From contig CAISKC010000140.1 of assembly GCA_903885895.1 (NCBI GenBank), positions 1-12,734 on the forward strand: a DNA stretch of 12,734 nucleotides. The letters are read 5' to 3'. This DNA is from an uncultured Legionella sp. (GTDB lineage: Bacteria; Pseudomonadota; Gammaproteobacteria; Legionellales; Legionellaceae). The notes beneath the pieces were generated by a model, which saw only the letters and a program-made list of their open reading frames with translations, searched no databases and was not told where the DNA came from. This document shows, piece by piece, positions 5,934 through 12,734 of the stretch (positions within the stretch are counted from its first letter, which is position 1; each line of letters opens with the position of its first letter). The translations under genes were made by a program, and so were the position numbers.

Positions 5934-8114
5934 GTGACTAAAAAATCGAAAGACCCCTTCTACGCAAGGGAAAGTGAAAAATACGAACAACCTATTCCAA
6001 GTCGTGAATTTATTCTATCGGTTTTGGAAGACTTCGGACGTCCCATTACACGTACCCAGATCATAAAAAAACTGGAAATAGAAGACGAAAGCAAGCAAGA
6101 GGCGCTTAATTTTCGCTTACGCGCGATGTTACGTGATGGGCAATTGATGCAAGATCGTCGCGGACGCTATTGTCTGTTTGGTCACATTAATTTACGACGA
6201 GGCACCATTCAAGCACATCCTGAAGGATATGGTTTTTTCATTCCCGATGATGAAGGGGATGACATGATGTTATCCGCTTCCGAAATGCGCGGCGTTATGC
6301 ATGGTGATACGGTGCTAGCTTTTCAAACTTCTGTCGACCGCCGTGGTCGACCAGAAGGCAAAATTCATGAAGTCATCGAACATGCGAATGCCACCGTTGT
6401 CGGGCGGTTTTTTTCTGAACATGGCGTCAGCTTCGTCGCACCAGATAGCAAACGCCTGACTCAAGATATCTCCATACCAGCTGAATTTACCCTTGCAGCT
6501 AAGAATGGCCAAATTGTACTTGTAGAAGTACTCGTATTCCCCAATAAACGTTCACAAGCCATTGGTAAAGTCATTCATATTGTAGGCGAGCATATGGCAC
6601 CAGGCATGGAAATCGAAATTTCGATTCTTGCCCATGGGATCCCTTGTTCTTGGCCAGATGATGTCACCGCAGCAGTAGCAAAAATTAGCCAAACAGTTCA
6701 AGAGCATGATCTCAAAAACCGTACCGATCTTCGCGACCTACCTTTTGTGACCATTGATGGTGCAGACGCCAAAGATTTTGATGATGCGGTATACTGCGTG
6801 GCCAAACCCAAAGGGGGCTATCAATTATACGTCGCCATTGCGGATGTCAGTCATTATGTTGACCTCCATTCTGCTCTGGATAAAGAAGGTGCACGCCGTG
6901 GTAACTCCGTATATTTTCCCGGAAAAGTGATTCCCATGCTACCCGAAGCTTTGTCTAATGGCATTTGTTCACTCAATCCCAAAGTTGACCGCTTATGTAT
7001 GGTCGCTGAAATGTCGATTAGCCCAGAAGGTAAAATCAAACGCTCGCAATTTTACCGCGCCGTCATTCACTCCAAAGCACGTCTGACCTATGATCAAGTC
7101 GACAATTGGATCACGGCAGGCAGTGCAGACAGCGACGCGGAACATGTATGGCCAGCACTCCAAGATCTTTTCCACTTATATCAACAATTATATAAGCTCC
7201 GTAAACAACGGGGCGCGATGGATTTTGATACCACTGAAACGCAAATTGAATTTGATGCTAATCGTAAAATCCAACGCATCAAACCTTTGATCCGCAATGA
7301 TGCGCATCGCTTGATCGAAGAATGTATGCTAGCCGCCAATATGGCCACTGCAAAATTCCTCGAAAAAAGTGGGATTCCCGCGCTTTATCGTGTCCATCCA
7401 GCACCAGAAGAAGATAAAATCGTCTCGCTACGTAAATTTTTAGGTGAGTTCGGTCTGAAATTGCCCGGTGGAAAACAACCCACTCCGAAAGATTTTCAAC
7501 AAGTTCTTGCCCTATTAGATGGCAAGCCTGAAAAACATTTGATTCAAACCGTCATGTTACGTTCGCTCAAGCAAGCAACCTATATTGAATCCAATGAAGG
7601 GCATTTTGGCTTAGCATATTCCGCTTATACGCATTTTACGTCCCCCATTCGCCGTTATCCCGATTTACTCATCCATCGTGCTATAGGTTATTTGATTGAT
7701 AATCAACCCATCGATCGCTTTTCTTATTCCGATGAAGACATGAATCGCTTAGGAAAGCATTGCTCCACCACTGAACGACGCGCCGATGAAGCAACCCGCG
7801 AAGTTGTGTCATGGCTAAAATGTGAATATATGCAAGATAAGCTTGGGCAAGTCTTCCAAGGTAAAATTTCTGCGGTCACTGGTTTTGGTATTTTTGTCGA
7901 ACTCAATGACATTTATGTCGAAGGCTTAGTCCATGTCACAGCGTTACGCTCAGATTATTATGCATTTGATGCCGTCAAACACCGCTTAGTAGGGGAACGC
8001 GGTGGCCAGGTCTATCGTTTAGGCGATCCCATGACCATATTGGTAGCGCGTGTAGATTTGGATGAGCGTAAAATTGAATTTGAACCCGCACTAGACGAGC
8101 ACGTTGATGACTGA
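5934..8114 (+). CDS. rnr: Ribonuclease R (3'-5' exoribonuclease)
   Basis: RNase R degrades structured RNA processively from the 3' end and takes part in rRNA quality control, mRNA decay and tmRNA-linked turnover. The 726-aa protein shows an N-terminal winged-helix domain (about 25-85), two cold-shock/OB domains (about 86-240), the RNB catalytic domain and a C-terminal S1 domain (about 637-716). The acidic metal-binding cluster is Asp275, Asp281, Asp283 and Asp284 in IDGADAKDFDDAVY, and the RNB signature HFTSPIRRYPDLLIHR lies at 567-582. E. coli RNase R is about 813 aa and ends in a long Lys-rich tail; this protein stops ten residues after the S1 domain, with an acidic DEHVDD end. Translation must begin at GTG 5934, because a TGA occurs two codons upstream; GGTGA lies 3-7 bases before it. 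rlmB overlaps its end, as expected for the classical rnr-rlmB pair. Confidence 0.97.
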   Translation: MTKKSKDPFYARESEKYEQPIPSREFILSVLEDFGRPITRTQIIKKLEIEDESKQEALNFRLRAMLRDGQLMQDRRGRYCLFGHINLRRGTIQAHPEGYGFFIPDDEGDDMMLSASEMRGVMHGDTVLAFQTSVDRRGRPEGKIHEVIEHANATVVGRFFSEHGVSFVAPDSKRLTQDISIPAEFTLAAKNGQIVLVEVLVFPNKRSQAIGKVIHIVGEHMAPGMEIEISILAHGIPCSWPDDVTAAVAKISQTVQEHDLKNRTDLRDLPFVTIDGADAKDFDDAVYCVAKPKGGYQLYVAIADVSHYVDLHSALDKEGARRGNSVYFPGKVIPMLPEALSNGICSLNPKVDRLCMVAEMSISPEGKIKRSQFYRAVIHSKARLTYDQVDNWITAGSADSDAEHVWPALQDLFHLYQQLYKLRKQRGAMDFDTTETQIEFDANRKIQRIKPLIRNDAHRLIEECMLAANMATAKFLEKSGIPALYRVHPAPEEDKIVSLRKFLGEFGLKLPGGKQPTPKDFQQVLALLDGKPEKHLIQTVMLRSLKQATYIESNEGHFGLAYSAYTHFTSPIRRYPDLLIHRAIGYLIDNQPIDRFSYSDEDMNRLGKHCSTTERRADEATREVVSWLKCEYMQDKLGQVFQGKISAVTGFGIFVELNDIYVEGLVHVTALRSDYYAFDAVKHRLVGERGGQVYRLGDPMTILVARVDLDERKIEFEPALDEHVDD

Positions 8115-8874
8115 ACACTTGATTTATGGTTTACATGCGGTAACGGCGTTGCTCCATAATACGCAACGCCATATCAAACAAATTTATATCAATCAAGATC
8201 GCCAAGATCAGCGCCTCTTGGCGTTATGGGATCTGATTCAAATAAGGGCTATTCCAGTCGTTTCGTTGTCTGCAGCAAAGATAACAGCAAAATTTCCTGA
8301 TCTGGTACATCAAGGTATTGTTGCAGTTGCCGCACCTTTGCCTGCTTTTCATGAAAAAGATTTGCCCACATTATTAGCAGCAACAACCAAACCGCCTTTG
8401 ATCCTCATTTTAGATGGTGTCACAGATCCACATAATTTAGGCGCTTGTTTACGTTCTGCAGATGCTGCCGGCGTAGATTGTGTCATCATCCCCAAAGATA
8501 AATCGGCTTCGATCACCCCTGTGGTCAGCAAAGTTGCGTGTGGCGCAGCAGAATCTGTTCCAGTCTTTCGCGTTACCAATTTAGTACGTAGCATGGAAGT
8601 TTTAAAAGAACTAGGCATATGGCTTTACGGCGCCGCCTCGGAAACAGAACAATCGCTCTATCAGCTCAGTGGCCAGAGCCCCATCGCTTTAGTTTTAGGT
8701 GCAGAAGGAGAGGGTTTAAGACGATTGACACGCGAGCATTGCGATGGCTTATTTGCCATTCCTATGCTGGGCTCTGTCACAAGTTTAAATGTATCCGTGG
8801 CGACGGGCGTTTCTTTATATGAGATTGTGCGACAACGTGGTACTGGCGTTATATCGAAAAACCCAGTAAAATGA
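8107..8874 (+). CDS. rlmB: 23S rRNA (guanosine(2251)-2'-O)-methyltransferase
   Basis: RlmB is a SPOUT-class (TrmH family) enzyme that methylates the ribose 2'-OH of G2251 in the ribosomal P loop using S-adenosylmethionine. The 255-aa protein has the N-terminal L30e-like substrate-binding domain (YGLHAVTALL near residue 7; VHQGIVAV near 67). The three SPOUT motifs follow: LDGVTDPHNLGACLRSADAAG (102-122, with Asn110 and Arg116), LVLGAEGEG (195-203) and IPMLGSVTSLNVSVATG (218-234). These form the trefoil knot and SAM site and closely match E. coli RlmB (243 aa). The ATG at 8107 lies inside the end of rnr (8-bp overlap); a TTG one codon earlier is possible but less likely. Translation is probably coupled to rnr. 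About 10 extra C-terminal residues overlap the start of the next gene. Confidence 0.96.
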   Translation: MTEHLIYGLHAVTALLHNTQRHIKQIYINQDRQDQRLLALWDLIQIRAIPVVSLSAAKITAKFPDLVHQGIVAVAAPLPAFHEKDLPTLLAATTKPPLILILDGVTDPHNLGACLRSADAAGVDCVIIPKDKSASITPVVSKVACGAAESVPVFRVTNLVRSMEVLKELGIWLYGAASETEQSLYQLSGQSPIALVLGAEGEGLRRLTREHCDGLFAIPMLGSVTSLNVSVATGVSLYEIVRQRGTGVISKNPVK

Positions 8875-9491
8875 GCGCTTTTTATCCTAAAGATCGCATG
8901 AATATTCATAATTTAATCCAAGACATTACTCGCATACATGGCGATGGTATCCAAATATGGCTTGCATCTCAAGTGCAGATCAAACAAGAAGGATTACTAA
9001 AGTTCATTGAAGAGAATCACGCCTTTAATTTTCAATTGTGGCATGCCGAAGACCGTGCAAGACGCGAAGATATGGGACATAGTTTTGTATATGAAGCCAA
9101 GCGCGCTATCGATTCTTTTAATCAACAACGCAATAATCGTATGGAAGCTATTGACGAATGGCTGGCCAATGCCATCATCCTGTCTGTGGCAGAAGATTGT
9201 CCTGTTCACTCTGAAACACCGGGAATGATCATCGACCGTTTGTCTATTTTATCCTTGAAATCACATTATATGGCAGTGCAAACTACCAGGGCCAATACTG
9301 ACGAAGCACACCGTCAATTGTGCCAACAAAAGCTACATATATTACATGCACAACATAGTCAATTGACGCAATGTTTGCAGAATTTACTCCAGGATTTATA
9401 TCAACAAACTCGTACGTTTCGGCGTTATCATCAATTTAAAATGTATAATGATCCTAATCTGAATCCAGAACTCTACCAACAAGAATCCTAG
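8871..9491 (+). CDS. DUF4254 family protein
   Basis: The 206-aa protein matches DUF4254 as I know it, a family of uncharacterised, mostly helical proteins frequent in Bacteroidetes and present in some Proteobacteria. Shared motifs are N-x2-LWHAEDRAR (53-64), NQQRNNRMEAID (84-95), SETPGMIIDRLSIL (114-127) and KMYNDPNLNPELY (190-202). The conserved Asp, Glu, Arg and His residues suggest a binding or catalytic site, but no activity is established for the family. The first ATG overlaps the rlmB stop codon by four bases (ATGA), which favours translational coupling; an alternative ATG at 8898 (M10) would give 197 aa. No signal peptide or membrane span is present. It is the last gene of the plus-strand run and converges with the 891-aa gene 18 bp away. 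Its role here cannot be deduced from the neighbours. Confidence 0.85.
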   Translation: MSAFYPKDRMNIHNLIQDITRIHGDGIQIWLASQVQIKQEGLLKFIEENHAFNFQLWHAEDRARREDMGHSFVYEAKRAIDSFNQQRNNRMEAIDEWLANAIILSVAEDCPVHSETPGMIIDRLSILSLKSHYMAVQTTRANTDEAHRQLCQQKLHILHAQHSQLTQCLQNLLQDLYQQTRTFRRYHQFKMYNDPNLNPELYQQES

Positions 9492-9503
9492 CACTCTAAT
9501 CAA

Positions 9504-9524
9504 GTTTCACTAAAGCAGTGAAGC
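9504..9524. terminator. Short convergent-gene hairpin, possible weak bidirectional terminator
   Basis: GTTTCACT-AAAGC-AGTGAAGC forms an 8-bp stem (one G-T pair) with a 5-base loop between the convergent DUF4254 and 891-aa genes; it overlaps the stop codon of the latter. Neither strand shows a strong T-tract after it, so termination would be weak or Rho-dependent. Confidence 0.35.
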
Positions 9525-12185
9525 ATAATAACCCACAGGCGTGACTGGCTCTCTCTCTACCCCATCGTCATCGAGATCAGTAGTATCGACCTCAAAAGAC
9601 ATACTAGAATCAAACACTCTTTTTTGAGCTATATTCTTCTTTTTATCTGTATCGAAAAACTTACGCGCACTACCTGCAGCATCCCCTGCATTGACATTAC
9701 TATCAGGTCGACCGACAGCAAATCCCTTGGCTGTCGCACGCATAGCTAAAGCAGCTCCAAAACTCAACGTACCACCCACGACAATAATTGGTAACATCCA
9801 CATACTATCTGTATTTTCTAATAACCTAGAAAAGAATTCCAATGCAGAATTATGTCCTTTTACCAAGCCTTTACACAATAAGCGCAGTATTTCGCTCCAT
9901 TCAATGACCACAAAATCAACCGGTGGCTCAAGGGGTTGATTGTTCACATAATCCAACGCTTTATCTACGTCATCCTTGGTAGCAGCAACCACATGCAGAT
10001 TTTCACTCGTCATTTTCTTCAGCATTTCGCCGCGAAATTCTAATGACAATTCCAATTTAGTTTGTTTAACTTTTTCGAGATAAAAATAATGACTGATACA
10101 GCCTTGTAAACAGGACAATATGATGGCCGCTAACCCTACTACCAAACAACCAATAATAAATGCCGGCGGACATGCTGCCGCTGAAACATAACATAAGCTA
10201 GAAACCATAAAAGAAAAACTTGAAATAGCACCTTGCACTGCCAACCCATTCTGCATACCTTCCAAGGCAGCTGCCCAATAAGAACGATCCAATTTGACTC
10301 TTAATTGATCTTGCAAGCCTTTACTAAGTTTTAACTCATCGTGCAATTCGTTCCATAATAACAATGCGGCTTTCTTGTGTTGACTCAGAGTATCTGTAGC
10401 AATAGGATCTTGCGTTGTCTCAATACCATGTAATCTTAATTGCTCTTTTCTATGTGCCATAGAGCTTTCTAACGCGCTAATCATAGTAGTCAACTCATTA
10501 TCATCGACCTCACTTTCTTCTTTGTCCAATAAGCTTTCTAATTGCTCATGTAACAATATACAATCTTTCTTAGACAGCTCTGCTTCTGCTCGCAAGATTG
10601 TCACCTGCAAGCGACGCTGAAAATCAAATTCCTCTGCGATACGTGTCACCATACAAGTAACAAATAATGTGGCAGAAGCACTCATCATGAAAAATGCCAT
10701 ACCAGGAGATAACGTGCTCACAGTCATTTTGGCAACAAAAAAGTAAAAATATAGTCCATCTCCAATCGCTGAACCACCCGCTGACAGCGGCGCAAACCAA
10801 GTTGTCCAACCACTTTGATTTTGAATTTTGTTCTTACTTTGATCGGGATTGTTAGCAAGAATGTCATGCCGCATCTTCACAAACTCTTGATAACTGTGTC
10901 CTAGTTGTCGCGTGCCAATTATTGGATGACCGATGGTTTTCAATTGCGTAGTGGAAAGATTTAACACATTTTTGTCTTGCTGTACTTCTTGGTATTTTTT
11001 ATGAAACAAAGCACTGTTACTCTGCTTAACTAATAGCCCCTCTTTTGTAATATAATAGAGACGCTGCACATCGTCGATCTCTTCTGCCTGCGAAAAATAA
11101 ACATACGAGTCGAAGTATTCCGAATTAATCGCGTATACAGCATGCTCTTCTGTCTCACGCACACCCATTGCATCTTGATTAGCAATAAAATGCAAGCGCA
11201 ATAATGTCTTATCATTTATTTGCTCTGGAGTTAAATTGTCTTTATATAAATAACAAAAATACTGCTTCATCCTAGCGTGAATATTCGCCGTTTGCAGCTC
11301 TGAAACCTGCTGATAAAAATCAGTCCATTCTTCTTCTTTCATAACAACGCGCTCAGATTTGGCAAATGCGTTGATATAATGTAATTCCTTGGTATCTTGC
11401 AAAAATATCAAAGAATATTCAAAACCAGTCAAGGATTTTGGTAATTTATCCAATTGATGAAGTGGCGCCTTGATGCCTTCAATCAAATCAAGATTGCTTC
11501 TGACCATGTCTTTACGCTTGTCGCGCATCCAGCGTAACCAAATTCGATTAATCGCTGAAATCGTCCCACCAATCAACATAAGCGGGAACATGAGCTGAAT
11601 TAAATAAGCTTGCTGCGCAAAACCATATTGTAGCAGTAATGACATAGCAGCCCATTCACCTTTACCTGTCCACTTATATTGCTTGCTCGCATCTCGCACA
11701 TAGGGCCAGTAAAAAACCAAATCCTTTACCCAAGGCGCGTCTTTATTTTCATCATAATAACTACCTAATACAGAAAAACCCACTAGAAACACCGTAAACA
11801 AAATGGCTAAAGTAAGACCCTCTGGAGTTTTTTCTGCGTCATGAAATTCTTTTAGCGACAATTGAAATTCTTGTGGGGTAAGTAATTGGCTAGATTGCTG
11901 ATAAGCATGTTTAAGCGTGTAACCCAAAGTACATAAGCTCACACTCAAATTGAGCGCATCGGCAAGACCATACCAACGATAGGCTCTACCAGATTGATGA
12001 TGTGGTCGAATGAATTGACGAACCGGTACAGTCACTTTCTCGCAAGCGGTATTCGCTTGGGTAGTAAAATTAAATAAGGAGGAACGAAGTTTGTGTAATG
12101 CAACATCAGGAAAACGGGAACGATTGGAATGAGTATCTAAATGATTTGCGGACAATGGAGGTGCTGCTATATCATTACCAGCCAT
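9510..12185 (-). CDS. Unrecognised 891-aa multi-span membrane protein
   Basis: I do not recognise a named family. The ATG is well supported by GGAGGG about 5 bases upstream. The first 60 residues are polar. About eight hydrophobic spans follow by eye: 74-94, 124-142, 190-213, 464-486, 494-513, 648-668, 674-696 and 795-817. Between spans 3 and 4 lies a soluble domain of roughly 250 residues rich in Tyr, Glu and Lys. After the 464-513 pair comes a charged helical, probably coiled-coil region (about 518-585); the 648-696 pair is likewise followed by charged helix (about 700-735). This spacing suggests repeated membrane-pair modules. The C-terminal tail (about 826-891) is soluble, with Lys-rich and then acidic stretches (DTTDLDDDGVERE, 867-879), and ends in YYASLL. 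No catalytic motif is seen. The gene is monocistronic. A large multi-span protein with a polar acidic tail would fit a host-membrane effector or an inner-membrane structural protein; both are inference. Confidence 0.78.
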   Translation of the reverse strand: MAGNDIAAPPLSANHLDTHSNRSRFPDVALHKLRSSLFNFTTQANTACEKVTVPVRQFIRPHHQSGRAYRWYGLADALNLSVSLCTLGYTLKHAYQQSSQLLTPQEFQLSLKEFHDAEKTPEGLTLAILFTVFLVGFSVLGSYYDENKDAPWVKDLVFYWPYVRDASKQYKWTGKGEWAAMSLLLQYGFAQQAYLIQLMFPLMLIGGTISAINRIWLRWMRDKRKDMVRSNLDLIEGIKAPLHQLDKLPKSLTGFEYSLIFLQDTKELHYINAFAKSERVVMKEEEWTDFYQQVSELQTANIHARMKQYFCYLYKDNLTPEQINDKTLLRLHFIANQDAMGVRETEEHAVYAINSEYFDSYVYFSQAEEIDDVQRLYYITKEGLLVKQSNSALFHKKYQEVQQDKNVLNLSTTQLKTIGHPIIGTRQLGHSYQEFVKMRHDILANNPDQSKNKIQNQSGWTTWFAPLSAGGSAIGDGLYFYFFVAKMTVSTLSPGMAFFMMSASATLFVTCMVTRIAEEFDFQRRLQVTILRAEAELSKKDCILLHEQLESLLDKEESEVDDNELTTMISALESSMAHRKEQLRLHGIETTQDPIATDTLSQHKKAALLLWNELHDELKLSKGLQDQLRVKLDRSYWAAALEGMQNGLAVQGAISSFSFMVSSLCYVSAAACPPAFIIGCLVVGLAAIILSCLQGCISHYFYLEKVKQTKLELSLEFRGEMLKKMTSENLHVVAATKDDVDKALDYVNNQPLEPPVDFVVIEWSEILRLLCKGLVKGHNSALEFFSRLLENTDSMWMLPIIVVGGTLSFGAALAMRATAKGFAVGRPDSNVNAGDAAGSARKFFDTDKKKNIAQKRVFDSSMSFEVDTTDLDDDGVEREPVTPVGYYASLL

Positions 12186-12342
12186 TTATCCCTCCAATGG
12201 CGTCAAATAACAGACTCTCTCGGGGACAATATCCATCACCCCTGCTCACAAAACTAGGACCAAACATATTACATTGTCTCAATGAAAAGTAACTGTTCTG
12301 GATCAAAAACGACCACCCAATATGCCGTTTAGAAGTGCGTAT

Positions 12343-12371
12343 ATTATATAACAAATATTCGCCAATTAAAA
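12343..12371 (-). promoter_or_regulatory. Putative promoter for the 891-aa gene
   Basis: On the minus strand a perfect TATAAT lies at 12343-12348, with TTTTAA (12366-12371) 17 bases upstream as a poor -35. Transcripts would carry a leader of about 150 bases. A second candidate further up is TTGACC (12459-12464) with AATAAT (12434-12439) at a 19-bp spacing. Either could drive the gene. Confidence 0.4.
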
Positions 12372-12409
12372 GGAGAGATCGCTTCTCTTTACCACATTCT
12401 TAGTAAGAA
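12371..12409. repeat. Two adjacent small dyads upstream of the 891-aa gene
   Basis: A 7-bp stem (12372-12378 with 12384-12390, including two G-T pairs, loop TCGCT) is followed by the palindrome TTCTTA-G-TAAGAA at 12397-12409. Both sit just upstream of the TATAAT candidate, where an operator could act on the 891-aa gene. That use is inferred. Confidence 0.35.
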
Positions 12410-12492
12410 CACCACAGTTTGAGCACCCTATTTATTATTTGGGCATGATGGCAAATTTGGTCAATGCTTGATCTAAATAATGCCCGGATTTA

Positions 12493-12528
12493 AGGCATCA
12501 CGATGCCTGACAACTGTCAGTAAGTTGT
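12493..12528. repeat. Cluster of nested inverted repeats
   Basis: AGGCATC-AC-GATGCCT (12493-12508) is a perfect 7-bp dyad. It is followed at once by CTGAC-AACT-GTCAG (12507-12520), and ACAACT (12510-12515) can instead pair with AGTTGT (12523-12528). The last two hairpins are mutually exclusive. Such packing suggests structured RNA or a protein-binding repeat. Confidence 0.5.
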
Positions 12529-12597
12529 AGCAGATGTGGCGCTTCGCGCGCTTGTTGGGCCGAACGACCTGAGGGATCGAGCCGTTTTCTTACACGC

Positions 12598-12659
12598 ATT
12601 GGGCATATTTATCCACATGATGAATCAATGCCCAATCTATTGGCAATTCTATTTTTTTT
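12598..12659 (+). terminator. Long-loop hairpin followed by a T-tract, possible terminator
   Basis: ATTGGGCAT (12598-12606) and ATGCCCAAT (12628-12636) form a perfect 9-bp stem with a 21-base loop. The downstream ATTGGC (12639-12644) can compete for the same middle arm. A run of eight T follows at 12652-12659. The distance from the main stem to the T-tract (15 bases) is longer than in a standard intrinsic terminator, so the call is tentative. If real, it would end a plus-strand transcript from the structured region just upstream. Confidence 0.35.
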
Positions 12660-12734
12660 CTGATGATTTGACATCCTAAATAGAAAAAAGAAAGTACCCG
12701 TCGATGTTTGTAAGAGTTTGCTTGGAAATCGTAA

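Larger units (their letters stand above)
12186..12734. other. Intergenic region without a convincing gene
   Basis: This 549-bp stretch lies upstream of the 891-aa gene and runs to the window end. No reading frame in it shows family resemblance. The part nearest the gene (12186-12330) would be 5' leader and shows nothing beyond the ribosome-binding site. From 12340 there are possible promoters reading toward the 891-aa gene. From about 12370 to 12660 many short inverted repeats occur, with a GC-rich core at about 12533-12584 (roughly two thirds G+C by eye) set in AT-rich flanks. A T8 tract follows at 12652-12659. Any gene to the right must start beyond the window. Confidence 0.6.

Noticed and set aside
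9691..9939. 82-codon plus-strand frame inside the 891-aa gene
   Set aside because: It is antisense to a long, well-supported coding region, with no motif or start signal.
12536..12679. Open frame of about 47 codons from GTG 12536 through the GC-rich block to TAA
   Set aside because: There is no ribosome-binding site or family resemblance, and it runs straight through several inverted repeats. The opposite strand also has a short open frame there. Chance is more likely than coding.
12668..12696. Perfect TTGACA at 12668-12673 as a rightward promoter
   Set aside because: No acceptable -10 hexamer occurs 15-19 bases downstream, and no gene start is visible before the window ends.
1..12734. CRISPR array, tRNA, rRNA, insertion sequence or toxin-antitoxin pair
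   Set aside because: No regularly spaced repeats, cloverleaf or rRNA segments, transposase motifs or paired small genes were seen on either strand.

Overview
This window looks like a chromosomal segment of a moderately AT-rich gammaproteobacterium. Nth and RlmB match their Escherichia coli counterparts closely, including identical catalytic numbering in Nth. The gene strings rnr-rlmB and metG-rnfB-nth-crcB and the truncated RnfB-like ferredoxin fit gammaproteobacteria. Two large lineage-restricted-looking proteins (498 and 891 aa) resemble in style the helical or multi-membrane-span proteins of intracellular Legionellales (Legionella, Coxiella, Berkiella). That placement is inference; no rRNA or other decisive marker is present.

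Layout. (1) Bases 9-3630, minus strand: a tight run metG > rnfB-like > nth > crcB > DUF190. metG and the rnfB-like gene are 54 bp apart, the rnfB-like gene and nth 1 bp, nth and crcB 10 bp, and crcB and DUF190 overlap by 4 bp. It combines a translation enzyme, two Fe-S proteins and a fluoride-exporter module. (2) Bases 3747-5243, minus strand: an unrecognised 498-aa soluble, mostly helical protein. (3) Bases 5244-5441: a divergent intergenic region. (4) Bases 5442-9491, plus strand: a small secreted four-cysteine protein, RNase R (rnr), 23S rRNA 2'-O-methyltransferase (rlmB) and a DUF4254 protein; the last three are joined by overlaps or very short gaps. (5) Bases 9510-12185, minus strand, convergent with the preceding gene: an unrecognised 891-aa protein with about eight membrane spans. 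(6) Bases 12186-12734: about 550 bp without a convincing gene. It holds possible promoters for the 891-aa gene, an unusually dyad-rich stretch with a GC-rich core, and a T-tract.

How it works together: the two outer housekeeping blocks cover RNA and translation (MetG, RNase R, RlmB), base-excision DNA repair (Nth) and fluoride export (CrcB). The 498-aa and 891-aa genes are the accessory part. Both stand as separate units next to housekeeping operons and lack recognisable enzymatic motifs. I see no complete novel multi-gene system, CRISPR array, IS element, tRNA or rRNA. The best candidates for something undescribed are the 891-aa protein with repeated membrane modules, the 498-aa protein, and the structured intergenic region at 12430-12660.
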